DNA of 64,000 nucleotides from contig CM055102.1 of NCBI GenBank assembly GCA_029204225.1, positions 39,009,014 to 39,073,013 on the forward strand, in the 5' to 3' direction. Below the pieces are notes generated by a model. It saw nothing but the letters and a program-made list of their open reading frames with translations. It made no database searches and had not been told where the DNA came from. Of the stretch, positions 1 through 11,728 are shown piece by piece. The position numbers and the translations under genes were made by a program. The stretch comes from Diphasiastrum complanatum (Eukaryota; Streptophyta; Lycopodiopsida; Lycopodiales; Lycopodiaceae). How positions within the stretch are numbered: position 1 is the first letter of the stretch; every line of letters starts with the position of its first letter.

Positions 1-450
1 ATATGCTATGGATCCTGGGTGAGTTATTCATCACGATAGTGGATCGAGTTTGAGTAAGATTTTCTCAAGTTGAGCCTCAGTCGCTCATTTATGTCAGCTT
101 TACAGGTCTGTGCTTGTAAGTGTCTGATAGGATGTCAGCCTAGCTAGATGGAGGATGTAAGTCTCATGGTGGCAGTGGGATTTCCTCAGTTTGAGCCATG
201 TCACTCATGTGGTCCACTTGTGCTCAAGTCAGATTGGGGACGAGTCAGTTGGTCGAGAGTATGGTGGTAGACTCTCTGTATGAGCACTGTGTTTGCATGA
301 TACTTTGTGTCCCAAACCTGGTGGTTTGATCCTGTGCTTGACTGTGAGTCAAGTACAGGGTAGCAGGGATATGCATAACATCTTTTGGACACTCCAGATG
401 CTACTGCAATATATTTCTTTACTCCTACTGCATTTGAGCTTAAGGGAGAG
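1..450 (+). other. 3' internal tail of an LTR retrotransposon, non-coding
   Basis: This stretch has no credible reading frame. It ends in a short purine run, TTAAGGGAGAG, directly before a TGTTAAG LTR start at 451, so it is probably the untranslated 3' interior of an LTR element entering from the left. Two loosely similar phrases, a GAGCC...CACTCAT-type motif near 75-100 and 195-215, suggest an internal duplication. Confidence 0.4.
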
Positions 451-936
451 TGTTAAGAATCAGATTTGATCTGATATATTTTTATTGTAAGCTCAAAATG
501 CAGCATTGCAACTAACTATACATATTTTCAGTTAATTAGGATTTACAGTTTTTGGTTGTTATTGGGATGTGACCTAGTATTGTCATATCAGCCGGGCACT
601 GATCCCATAGACGACTACTTGGGTTAGCCGGGTAGCCACACATAGGAAAAATTAGTATGTACAGAGTTTTTTTACAGTACTTGCTATACTTGGGGGCATG
701 TCTCAAGTTTGTCGGTCAAATTTGGCCATATTGGGCCCCACCTTAGTTTGACAGGTGGTAGGCTAATTTTAGGACACCTGTCTTTTCATGCAGTTTGTGA
801 ATACTCTATATGTATAGTGTTTCTTTGTAATCTATTAAGCTTTTGTTGTGCCATCTTTGAGAGCTTGTGAGGAGTGGCTATGGTGATTGTGTGATGTGAT
901 CTGCATACTGCACTAGATCCTAGCATGATTTTAACA
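451..936 (+). repeat. LTR of the left-edge element; right end approximate
   Basis: The LTR start is called from TG immediately after the polypurine tract at 440-450. A TATA-like CTATATGTATAG lies near 806. The right end is set at the ACA near 936 only by its TG...CA form; no second copy is in the window to fix it. DNA from 937 to 1251 shows no gene and may be LTR continuation or host DNA. Confidence 0.35.
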
Positions 937-1251
937 CGTGTACCCAATAAGGACATGATGGATCTATTTATGCCCAATTTCGACATCATTTGGTTAGTAT
1001 GACCTTTCGTACCGAGGAGAACACTTTAACGGTAAAGAAAATGACCTAGTTTGCCAATTTTTCGTCAAACGTTCCATTTTCTAGAAACGACATCGGTTTC
1101 TCATGCCGTCTGTTTCGGCTAGTGGGCGACATCGAGAGGAACCTATGAGAATAGACAGGAGATCAAACGGGCATATAGGTATCCCAAAACCTCCGTCGAA
1201 GTTTGACCTGAAAAACGGCTTTGAGGACAATTGGTGTCTGGTCATGGAACT

Positions 1252-1776
1252 TGTTATGTCTATGACCACTAAGTAGGATTCAGTATACTCCTAGTCCTGC
1301 ATACATGGTACTCTAGTAAATCAAGCTGTTAGTTATGCCACGTCATACTGGATGTGACTCAAAAGTAACTAATATTCTTGTGAGGTCCAAAACACACTAA
1401 ATGAAGTTTAGACAAGGTTTGAGATAGTGTATGCATGTGTAGAGTTATCAATAGCAATTCTATGAATAGTTGGTCCATGCTTGAGACTCTATTCTAGGTG
1501 AATCTATTTATAGGAAACTTAGGGCTATGCATGGCTATGTGCCCAGGTTGCTTTTGGCTCTATATATTGAGGCCAAACTTGCCCTACTCCTCATTGTGAT
1601 CATTGATTCATTGCCAGAGTTTCACTCTACATTCATGTTTTTTGTTCCTTGGCTTGGGGGTGAAGCTTCTAGAGTTGATTGGTTGCTTCTACTTGGTTGG
1701 GTGGTTGTTCCATAGTGTGTTTTCCATTGTGTATTGTCTTATAAGCAGGATCTTAGGGAGCTTTCCTTACCTTACA
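1252..1776 (+). repeat. 5' LTR of the outer non-coding element
   Basis: It starts TGTTATGTCTATGACC and ends in TTACA just before the primer-binding site. Its first ~74 bases match 13661-13735 with few differences, which identifies the pair. Confidence 0.85.
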
Positions 1777-1777
1777 T

Positions 1778-1790
1778 TGGTATCAGAGCA
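1778..1790 (+). other. Primer-binding site, tRNA-iMet type
   Basis: TGGTATCAGAGCA lies one base after the 5' LTR. It is the standard plant retrotransposon sequence complementary to the 3' end of initiator tRNA-Met. Confidence 0.9.
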
Positions 1791-4700
1791 AGGCTTACGA
1801 TGATAAGAGAACATGGAGAAGGGCTACCTTTCGTCGAAATTTTAGATTGGATAATTGGAATTCTCTTCCAAGGTGGATAGCAAGGGTGCAAGTGGGTGTA
1901 CTATCCCAGTTTCAATTTGCATGTTGCTAAGATCCATTACTCTTGGGATGCTTTGTGGTTTTATGGAGAATTGTCCTTGAAGGCCAATTTGTGATGCTTT
2001 TTTGGAGCTTTTTCTTGTGTAGATCAAATCTTTGGTAGATCTGAATTTTCCAGCAAGTTTACTTTTGTTTTAGGGTTCATTAATGATGAAACTAATGATG
2101 CATGCCGGTTCTTTCCAATGATTTATGATTCTAGGCTATGATTTGGTCAAAATTGCTTGGTTTTTTATGCTTTTTGGCACAAAATAGATAGTAAGAACCA
2201 AAATCCAGTGGGATCAGATCAATTAGATGGTTATAATTCTATAAAATGGTTTGCATGTGTTAGAGAAAGAGTTGTATGACATGAATTTCCACTTTATTGT
2301 GATGAACAGACCCAAAAATAGCCAAAAATCATCATTTTTTCTTGTTTTTTAATAAAGTTGGATAGTAGTTGGCTACAACACACCATGTAGAGCTTGGAAA
2401 GAGGTGAATCAAAGTCTTTTGAAGCTTTTCCTGAAGTAAGAACCAAGAATTCCAGCAAATGAACTTGTAGAAATTCAAAAAAGTTCAAAAAATGACCATT
2501 TTTGGTGATTTTTGGGGGATGGATCTCTCCAAATCTATAGGGAGATCATTCTGGAATTATTTACAACATGATTAACATTCCTTTTGACCTTTCCAGTAAG
2601 CTATCATATATATAAATTGATGGCCGGTGGCTTATGCACCATCTCCATCAAGTTTGAAGCTATTTTGACTTCTACAAATCAGGAAATCTTTGTTCTCAGC
2701 CCATACTACATCTTAGGATTAGTATGAATGCTTCATGGAAGTCTAATTGATTGCTTAAGACTATTGGTAGCATCAGTTTTGGGCTAGGATGGGTGTTTGC
2801 ACGTTTTTGCATGATTCCTTCTTGTGGAAGTGCGTCCTACTACTGATTTTTTGATACTCTGATCTCGCACGTATGAGGCCTAGGTGGCAGATTGACATGG
2901 CAAGCATCTTGTTCACTTGATCTCTGTCTATACTAACACCCAATTTGGTGTCCTGTAGCCAAAGTTATGATCATCTGAAGTTTTGCAGTTTTGTGAGTAA
3001 AATTGGCAAAATTTGAAATTGTTCTGATTGCATGCCAGTCATTTTCCTAATTTGTAGTACTGTGCTTGCATGCATTGGTTGCATGTTGATTCTCAGAGCG
3101 ATTCTGACATGCATGGTGGATTCACAATTGATTTGAGTGGTCATACGCATGTGGTCAGTTGGGTCACAAATCAGTGATATTGGATGACAAATTCCGTAAT
3201 GACGTTGCGACTGATGTAGTGTGCTCTGCATGCCAGTTAGAAATTGGATTAGTAGCATTAGGAATCAGATAGTTTTTCAATTTTTCGATTGCCTTTTGTA
3301 CTAATAGTATTTTTGTCAAAATTTTCGAATTACGTACAATAAAGCAAAAATCGAGTTTTCTAAAAACATCAAAATTTCGGTCATTTTTTTGTTATCTATG
3401 GAATCAGTTTAGATTAGTGAATTGATTAAACTGAGTTTATCAGTCAGAATTGATCACGGTGTTTTCACTAAGTCTAAACTATTTTTCGGAGATAGATAAG
3501 TTAAAAATTGATAGAAGGAACCGCAATGAAATTGTTGACAAATTTTATAGTTTTGTCATTCTTGGAGTTGGAAACTCCCAGATTGAAATTTAAAATTTGA
3601 TTTTATTTTGTTGAGTTTCAATTTGGTAAAAATTTGAAATCAGTTACTTGTCTAGTAGTTTTTCTAATCAATGTAGATCGCTAGAAATAAGTCAAGTGAA
3701 CAATTGTGCAAGATACTTGTTAAATTTGATTAAAATCGTCAAACAATATGAAATGACTAGATTGAATGAGTGGCAATAGTATTCTTTATCTAGACAGTAA
3801 ATCTGACATGATACGATTCAAGAATTATTGAAATCCTATTGGTGGGATTTCCATTCATGTAATTTCATATTCTGTGTTTGGATAGGTTTTGTCAATATTA
3901 ACGGAGTGATGCCAAACCAGTCAATAAAAAGCAAAAACAGTCCAATTTTATTGGAAAATTTGTAATTATAGGAATTACATAACCGATTTCATTTTCAGTA
4001 AAATCATATGGTGAATTATATTCAAAAGATCAAACTAGTATGGTTTTACATACTAGTAAATGATTTTTGATATATCAGATATTCAGCCCAGGTATAGGAC
4101 AAAAATGAAATTGTTCTAGACTTTTTTCTACAGTAATTAATTTTTAAACATTTACTAATGTCTTTACATCTTCTAGATACCTAAGCTGAAAGATTTTCAG
4201 GGAACTGAAAATTCTAAGGAGGGAAGAAGAGTGGACATTAGAGGTAGTAAGTGTGATCGAAAAATGTATTTCACAATTAGGATTTTGTGTAAGTCCCAGT
4301 AAATAGTTGCTTGATACTGGTTATTGAATTCGTAACTGATATCTTTGTAACCATTGAGTTATCCGCAATTTTGAATGTCAATTGTGATGTTAGAAGTGGA
4401 ATCTTATATGTGGATTACATTGGATTTGTTAGTTGACAGAAGCTTGTCAATAACCTGAAAGGATCAGAATAAAATATTGAACCATGTTAATTCTTCTGTC
4501 TAAGTCACGTAATCAGATGTGGATTTTGGGTATCCATCTGATAGGCATGTCAATCATTCAAATGAAAGGATTCTCCAGTGTCTGGGACAAGAGATAATAT
4601 CCTATATGGATTATAGGACAACTAGATGATCAATGAGTCTCTAGAATATCAGATAAGGCAGTTAAGATTTTTTTGGAAGGAAAAGTTGATGGTATGGGAC

Positions 4701-5705
4701 GTCAGTAATTTTGGAAAGAAAATTCTAGGACTGTAAAGATCTGATAGTCAATGGTGTGTTTTAATACCTAGTCACGATATGGGAAAGAAGAAAACCATTC
4801 AATTAAATGTGGGGTATTTTGGAAAAATTTTGAGATTTAATCTAGATCCCAATGTGGTATCTCATTATTTACAAATCAGAAGCCCTCAAATCTATTTCTC
4901 GTTTTTTTTATTGAATCCTTTAATTCTAATGTAATTTCTCAAATATAAGACATCAAACTAGTATATATGATTCTTTTCAGCATGAAGTTATTATTCTGAA
5001 AGACTGTTATGTCATATAATTTACTACTTGTGCGAACAGACTTGGAATTCAATAAATTCTAAGGTTAACGTGTTTCAATTTCTTAAACCTAGAATATCTC
5101 TATTGCATAAATGGATTTCGATGGAATAGTAGTTTCTATCACTCAGATTTAAAATATTTGAAGGAGAAGTCTTGTTTGTAATAGAGTGAATTTTTTTAAT
5201 GGAAGCACTTATTATTGACTTTTCTTGGATTTAGATATTTTCATATATCATCTTTTCAGTTAACTTTTATTGAAATTTATAATTTCTTTAAAAGGAGGGG
5301 TGAAGTGGTGGGATAGAAATTCTATTTGGGAATCTGTTGGTTGCATAGTTTTTGGATAAGAACTAGTTGTGGTATATAAATGAGATTTTTCTGGAAGTAA
5401 TTTCAAATAGATTCAGAGTAAGATGCCTAATCGGAACTTTTCGAATAAGAGAAATTCTCTAGGGATTGTGTGGACAATCTGGATCTAGAACAGGTTTGAT
5501 ATTTGAATCATTATCTATTAGTAGTACAGTAAAAGGTCAAAGGTTACTAATTCCATTTTGATTGGAATAGAAGTAGGTTTGATCAGAATATAAGTCTGAA
5601 AGTTCTGTATTGGATCAACCTAATCTTAGTTTTAGTACTAGGATCAGAGAGGGGTTAATTAGTGGGAGAAATTATGTAATTAGAGGTAAGTGGGATTGGA
5701 AAACT
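1791..5705 (+). other. Non-coding interior of the outer LTR element, left part
   Basis: No supported gene is present; every open frame is short and lacks retrotransposon motifs. A second purine-rich phrase, TAAGGAGGGAAGA, near 4214-4230 resembles the element's real polypurine tract at 13648-13660 and may be an internal or central purine tract. Confidence 0.6.
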
Positions 5706-5710
5706 ATTGA
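5706..5710. repeat. Target-site duplication ATTGA, left copy
   Basis: Five bases matching 11724-11728 exactly, flanking the nested copia element. Confidence 0.9.
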
Positions 5711-6572
5711 TGATAAATTTTATAGTTTTAGGACAATAATGATTGTACTTAACAATCATAGAGAGTTATTGGTTGCTTAATCAATGGATCTATCAAGTTC
5801 TACACATTAGATCTTGATCTAGATTCACTACACATGGATTTAAGCAAGACAATGGATCAATACATCATAAATTAGTGAGAGCGGCCTCACACATGTGGAG
5901 TAATGTCCACAGTACGACCTGCACCTGAAACAACAAGTACAATAGTCCTAGATAGCAATCACTCATAGAAATCACAAGACAAATGACTAGAAATCTCACA
6001 GAAGTGTAGAATGCAAAAGTCTCATCAATCTTCTTAGCAAAATGATGATCCTTTTATGGATCAAGTACATCCACGAGTTTGATACAGTCCAACAGGTTTT
6101 CACACGTGTGAAGAGTGCCACATCACTCAGATCTATCCATTTGATCCATCCTTGATCCTTATCCAAAAGTTGACCTTCTAGAATATGGCTAAAATCTAAA
6201 AAACTAGTCCCTTGGAATATAGGAATATTCCCTACAAAATAGGATCTAAGGAAAATGGTCAACTCTTATCTTCTAGTACTCTATACACACATGTGAACAT
6301 CCAGTTGCCATGTGAGAGCATTTACTCATGCACATGCAAGGAAAGGCTAATTTCTAGGTGGCTAGTCAACTTGACTAAAAAACTACTCATATCATGTTCA
6401 CACTAACTAGATTGATACAAAATCAATTTAGATATATACAAGTATGAAAAGTACATCCTTTCACACGTGGGAACAGACTCCACACGTGTGAAATCAGATC
6501 ATCAACATTATTCTAATGTTTGATCAATATCTACAATAACCAATGTCAAGTGAGAAGTGATAATTTTCAACA
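5711..6572 (-). repeat. 3' LTR (in element sense) of the nested copia
   Basis: It begins TGATAAATTTTATAG and ends TTTTCAACA. It carries TCACACGTGTGA (6100-6111) and further CACACGTG motifs at 6461-6470 and 6481-6490. Length 862 bp. Confidence 0.93.
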
Positions 6573-6591
6573 CTCCTCCTCACTTCTAACT
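6573..6591 (-). other. Polypurine tract of the nested copia
   Basis: The plus strand reads CTCCTCCTCACTTCTAA, so the element sense strand is TTAGAAGTGAGGAGGAG directly before its 3' LTR. This is the expected place for priming plus-strand synthesis. Confidence 0.8.
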
Positions 6592-6635
6592 TGGCAAATC
6601 TAATGCACATCTATCTACAATTCCAAGAGCATATC

Positions 6636-7127
6636 TTAACTTAAAAATGGATCTTTGGACAATGGCTTGGTTAAGATATCAGCTATGCATTCGGATGACG
6701 GTACATGATGTAGTTGCACCTTCTTGGATTGTACCTTCTCCCTCACAAAGTGGTGAGCTATCTCCATATGCTTTGTTCTAGCATGGAAGATAGGATTTGA
6801 AGCAATTTGTTGAGAAGCTTGATTGTCACAAAATATGTAAGTGATCTCCTCGGCCTCTAGCACATGTAGTTCCATCAAGAGTCTTCTTAGCCATAGGAGC
6901 TCTTTGGTTGTTGAAGTCAATGCCTTGTACTCAGCTTCACAAGAAGATAGTGAGATTGTATCTTGCTTTTTGGAAAGCCATGCAAAATCTGAATCCGAGT
7001 AGGCTCTCAAGTGCAAGTTAGATCCTTCATAAAGTATGCCAAATAATCTAGTACTAGAAACATATCTCAGTACTCTTTTGGCACTTTTCCAATGATGAAC
7101 TAAAGGAGCTTGCATACTTTGACTCAA
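6636..7127 (-). pseudogene. Copia RNase H domain
   Basis: A 163-residue open frame carries the classic copia RNase H sequence: DSDFAW near residues 46-51, LSSCEAEYKAL with the catalytic acidic residue near 65, IFCDNQA and ARTKHMEIAHHF toward the C-terminus, and the terminal DILTKPL. RNase H degrades the RNA strand of the RNA-DNA hybrid during reverse transcription. It is separated from the reverse transcriptase frame by a stop near 7130, so the polyprotein is no longer continuous. The domain itself looks intact. Confidence 0.9.
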
Positions 7128-7132
7128 CTTGC

Positions 7133-8060
7133 TTACACAAAACTTAAGTAAGGTGTAGTGATGGTCAAATAGATTAGAGAGCCTATAAGCTTCCTAAAGA
7201 GGGTGATGTCCTCAAAGGATGCTTCATCACCTTCATTAGTTGCTTTCACAACATGCTCCATAGGGGCGTCAATCCCCTTACAATCTTTCATACCAAATCT
7301 TTCAAGAATGGAAGTAGCATACTTATATTGACTTATGAAAGTACAATTGCTACTTCTAGACACTTCTATCCCAAGTATAAACTTTAGGAAGCCTAGATCT
7401 ACCATCTTGAACTCACTAGATAAATCAACTTCTACTTTGCTTATGCCTTCATCATCATTTCCTGTCAAAATGATGTCATCAACATAAAGTACCAAAATGA
7501 TGATCATTCCTTCATTACATTTGAAATATAAAGAATGTTCATAAGCACTTAGTACAAAGCCAAGAGAATAGAGAAAATCATGCAACCTAGAGTACCAAGC
7601 TCTAGGTGCTTGCTTCAAGCCATATAGGCTCTTCCTTAAGTAGCACACCTTTTGCTCCTCACCAACCTTGATGAAGCCCTCGGGTTGCATTATGTAGATT
7701 TCCTCTTCTACGAAGCCATTTGTCACATCCATTTGGTAGAGATCCCACTTGAACAAAGTAGTAATGCAAATGATTAATCTAATAGTTACAGGCTTAGCTA
7801 CAGGTGCAAATGTTTCTTCATAATCCAATCATTTTATTTGAAGAAATCCCTTAGCAACAAGCCTAGCTTTGTACTTAGTAATAGATCCATCTTGATTGTA
7901 ATTTATTCTATAAATCCACTTACATGCAAGTGGTTTCTTCCCTCTTGGAAGATTACAAGATTCCAAGTATGATTTTCTTCTAATGCATCATACTCTACTT
8001 GCATTGCATCTCTCCAAACTTTAGATTTATATGCTTCTTCAAAAGATGATGGTCCTTCAA
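7133..8060 (-). pseudogene. Copia reverse transcriptase domain
   Basis: The open part (7828-7133, 231 residues) has YEETFAPVAK, QMDVTNGF (usual form QMDVKTAF), LYGLKQAPRAWY and the catalytic YVDD at 7475-7486, all in the order expected for Ty1/copia. The N-terminal part of the domain (7829-8060), including WRDAMQVEYDALE, lies in other frames and contains stops, so the enzyme is inactive as written. Function in the family: copying genomic RNA into cDNA inside the capsid particle. Confidence 0.9.
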
Positions 8061-8138
8061 GCAATGTAGCTAAGAAGGAGTAAGAGGTAGAAGGTGTAGA
8101 GTCTTCCTTTTGCTTTCCCTTTCCACATAGGTGAGCCT

Positions 8139-9154
8139 CTAGGGCTCGGCCTTGCTTCTTGATGATCTTCTCGGCCCCTTTTGACTTGGATCCATGTCTT
8201 TATCCTCAGGTTTGTCAAGATCCTCCTTGGGTTTGTCAAGATCTTCAATGCACAATGGGTTAGATCCATTTGACAAGCTCTTAGCAAATTGTGACTCATC
8301 AAAAAGTACATCCTTGCTTACCTTTACTTTCTTGGATATAGGATCATATATCCTATAGCCCTTGCTATTTTCTCCATAGCCAACAAAGATCCCTTTGAAG
8401 GAGGTAGCATCTTCCTTCCTTCTTGTCTCCAAAGGGATGTGAACATAACAAATACATCCAAAGATCTTAAAATCTTTTACATTGGGTTTCTTATCAAACA
8501 AGGCTTGATAAGGTAAGATCCCATCTATAGCACTACTAGTAAGTCTATCACACAAGTAATTAGCACACGTTATAGCTTCTCCCCAAAATGAGATGGGAAG
8601 TGATGCATCAAGTCTTAAAGACTTTGCACACTCACAGAGACTCCTATTTTTCCTCTCGGCCACCCCATTTTGTTGGGGGGTGTAGGAACAAGTGTATTGC
8701 AATTTAATGCCATTGATAACACAAAAGTCTTTCATTTTATTGGAGTGTACTCTCCTCCATTATCACATCTTAGTGCTTTGATGGAAGTACTAAGTTGCTT
8801 CTCTACTAGAGACTTGAACTTAATGAAAGCTTCATAAACAAGACTTTTCTTTGATAGTAACTCAATCCATGTGAATCTAGTACAATCATCTATAAAAGTT
8901 ACATACATCAAAGCACCTCCATTACTTGCATGTGAAAAACTATGTACATCAGAATGTATGAGGTCCAAGGGAGAGGTAGATCTTGGTGAAGATCTCTTGT
9001 AAGAAGATTTGTGTGACTTTGCAAGGCCACATGCCTCACACATCTTTCCACACTTCTTGAAGGCTCTTGGTAGGCCGAGAGCTAGTTCCTTGCTTGCCAT
9101 TGACTCCATAGATTGAAGATTAGGATGGCCTAATCTCTTATGCCATAGCTCCAC
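8139..9154 (-). pseudogene. Copia GAG-pre-integrase and integrase
   Basis: The first frame (9154-8732) has the GAG-pre-integrase motif LWHKRLGHPN, the zinc-binding CEACGLAKSHK, then HSDVHSF and FIDDCTRFTW of the catalytic core and CDNGGEYT with the second catalytic aspartate. It runs into a frameshift near 8735; the next frame (8735-8139) has TPQQNGVAERKNRSL with the catalytic glutamate, then IFVGYGENSKGYRIY and a basic tail, GPRRSSR. Together they make a full copia integrase broken by one frameshift. Confidence 0.9.
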
Positions 9155-9744
9155 TTGAGATAGCTCCTCCCAGCCAAGTTCACACTTTCATTTGCAACAT
9201 TAGCATCCAATTTAAATAGTCTACCTTGCTTAATGCCACTAGCTATGCACTTATCATTCTTCAAGATGGAACAAACTCCATTCTTGAAGTGTACATCTAG
9301 TCCATTGTCCATTAATTGTCCTACACTAAGCAAGTTTCTTGAAATAATAGAAACATACAAAATATTATCTAGATCTATACTTTTAGATTTGCCTAAGCAA
9401 AGAGGAATAGATCCTATGCCATCTATCTTGCATGCTTGATCACTATCAGTGCATATTGACTTCTTAGAGTCATTACAAGATAGAAGAGTGGAGAAATAAT
9501 GCTTGTTAAAAGACATGTGGGAACTAGCCCCACTATCTATCCACCATGTGTCTTGACTTGAAGTTGGTGTAGATGCAACCATCAAGGATGTATTGAATCC
9601 ATCCTCATCTTCTTCCTCTTGAGCAATGTTCCCTTGATCTCCATTTTCTTGTTGATTCTTCTCTCCTCCATTAAGTGACATGCCATCCATTCTTGTCTTG
9701 AGGTGTAGAAGCCTACTCTCCTCGGCCACAAGAACATTGTGCAA
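9155..9744 (-). pseudogene. Copia gag C-terminus and aspartic protease
   Basis: The frame contains WWIDSGASSHMSF, the copia protease active site (Asp-Ser-Gly), followed by ISRNLLSVGQL. Upstream is an acidic spacer (EEEDEDG). I find no CCHC zinc knuckle between gag and protease, where one is normal for copia, so the nucleocapsid finger has been lost or was never present in this copy. This frame overlaps the integrase frame near 9130-9154 through a frameshift. Confidence 0.85.
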
Positions 9745-10277
9745 CTTTTCAATGGATGGAAGAGTGTCTTGAATAGCAAATGATTGGACTAAGTTGGTGA
9801 ACTCATCACCTAGGCCATTTAAGAGATTTGTACTAGCTCTTGATCTTGGATCTTCTCTCCTATTGCACTTAATTCCTTGTTAAGAGATTTAATCCTAAGG
9901 ACATACTCTTGTCCACTCTCTCCACTTCCTTTCATGCTTTGGAAAACTTGATTTCTTAGCATGAGGATTCTTTAAGTATTATTGGATTCATAGATGCTCT
10001 TTAATGAATCCCAAGCCTCTTTGGATGAGGTACAAGAAGACACCTCTTTCAAGAGGTCATTGCATACATTCAACTTTATGCAATGTAGAGCTAATCTTGC
10101 TCTCTTCTTGTATTTGGCTTGTTCTTGGGGAGTTTGAGGCTCTTTCTCAACTCCTTGAACTATGTCAAATAGATCATGGATCACTAGGAGTGATTCCATT
10201 CTCACTTTCCAAATGGAATAATTTGTGGAAGTGAGTCTCTCAATTGATTCCATCAAATATCCACCCATGGATGACAT
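9745..10277 (-). pseudogene. Copia gag (capsid) with stop and frameshift
   Basis: Translation from the ATG at 10275-10277 gives MSSMGGYLMESIERL, then NYSIWKVRMESLL and TSSKEAWDSLKSIYES, which are the conserved features of plant copia gag (UBN2 family). A TAA interrupts it near 9972, after which the same frame resumes with RILMLRNQVFQSM; a later shift moves to the frame of the protease section. The upstream part of the open frame (10278-10415) is leader rather than gag. Gag forms the virus-like particle. Confidence 0.85.
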
Positions 10278-10842
10278 TGTAGAATGAATGCTCTTCTTAA
10301 AATCACAAAGTTTTCTGAATTTTAAAAGATATATGAAGGGTCTAAAGCTTACAAGGCTTGTCTCTATCGAACTAGCACACAAGCTTGAATGATACACAAA
10401 GATCTTGCTAAACATTCCTAGCTTTCACTCTCACAAAAAAAAAATTGCTTCACACTTTTCTTAGAGATTTCACTTCACTAAGGGTCTGAACAAATCAGCC
10501 TCTAAGATCTAATCTTAGACTCAAAAAAGAAATGCTTCAATGATCCAAAACTCTATTTGGTCATATGCATTAGCTAGATTGAATCTAGATCAATACTATG
10601 CTTCAAAAAGCACAAAAAATGAACTTGTATTGTGATTTTGGGACCAAAAAACACAAAGTAACTTGAAATGAAAGTTGTTGTACGGTTTCACACGTGTGAA
10701 AAGTACATACACAGCCTCCAAGTCGTTTTGATCGAAATGAATTCAAGCTATCACTCTAGATGAACTCGCCCTCACTAGTATTGGCCAAAACAAATTTTGC
10801 CAATGATCTTTACAAGATTTATGATTCAATGATCACTCTCTT

Positions 10843-10859
10843 ACTTAGCTTTGATACCA
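10843..10859 (-). other. Primer-binding site of the nested copia
   Basis: The plus strand reads TTAGCTTTGATACCA; in element sense this is TGGTATCAAAGCTAA, directly after the 5' LTR. It is a tRNA-Met-type site with one change from the usual TGGTATCAGAGC. Confidence 0.88.
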
Positions 10860-11723
10860 TGATAAATTTTACAGTTTTTAGGACAATAATGATTGTACTT
10901 AACAATCATAGAGAGTTATTGGTTGCTTAATCAATGGATCTATCAAGTTCTACACATTAGATCTTGATCTAGATTCACTACACATGGATTTAAGCAAGAG
11001 CAATGGATTAACACATCATAAATTAGTGAGAGCGGCCTCACACGAGTACTGTCCATAGTACGGCCTGCACCTGAAACAACAAGTACAATAGTCCTAGATA
11101 GCAATCACTCATAGAAATCACAAGACAAATGACTAGAAATCTCACAAAAGTGTAGAATGCAAAAGTCTCATCAATCTTCTTAGCAAAATGATGATCCTTT
11201 TATGGATCAAGTACATCCATGAGTCTGGTTCAGTCCAGCAGGTCTTCACACGTGCAAAGAGTGCCACATCACTTAGATCTATCCATTTGATCCATCCTTG
11301 ATCCTTATCCAAAAGTTGACCTTCTAGAATATGGCTAAAGTCCAAAAAGCTAGTCTCCTTGAATATAGGGATATTCCCTACAAAATAGGATTTAAGGAAA
11401 ATGGTCAACTCTTATCTTCTAGTACTCTATGCACACTTGTGAACATCCACTTGCCATGTGGGAGCATTTACTCATGCACATGCAAGGAAAGGCTAATTTC
11501 TAGGTGACTAGTCAACTTGACTAAAAAACTAGTCATATCATGTTCACACTAACTAGATTGATACAAAATCAATTTAGATATATACAAGTATGAAAAGTAC
11601 ATCCTTTCACATGTGGGAACAGGCTCACCTCCACACGTGTGAAATCAGATCATCAACATTATTCTAATGTTTGATCAATATCTACAATAACCAATGTGAA
11701 GTGAGAAGTGACAATTTTCAACA
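10860..11723 (-). repeat. 5' LTR (in element sense) of the nested copia
   Basis: It starts TGATAAATTTTACAG and ends TTTTCAACA, matching 5711-6572 over its whole length with scattered substitutions and small indels. CACACGTGTG is retained at 11632-11641; the copy equivalent to 6100-6111 is damaged to TCACACGTGC. Confidence 0.93.
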
Positions 11724-11728
11724 ATTGA
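11724..11728. repeat. Target-site duplication ATTGA, right copy
   Basis: Exact match to 5706-5710. Confidence 0.9.

Larger units (their letters stand above)
5711..11723 (-). mobile_element. Nested Ty1/copia retrotransposon, nearly full length, minus strand
   Basis: Two LTRs of about 863 bp (5711-6572 and 10860-11723) flank gag, protease, integrase, reverse transcriptase and RNase H in copia order, all on the minus strand. The same five bases, ATTGA, lie outside both ends (5706-5710 and 11724-11728), a perfect target-site duplication. A primer-binding site complement abuts the right LTR and a polypurine complement abuts the left LTR. LTR identity by eye is about 95%, so the insertion is fairly recent, yet the coding region already has several stops and frameshifts. 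It interrupts the outer non-coding element. Confidence 0.96.

Noticed and set aside
2971-3258. 95-codon minus-strand frame in the outer LTR element
   Set aside because: No motif, AT-rich composition and no continuation; it looks like chance openness.
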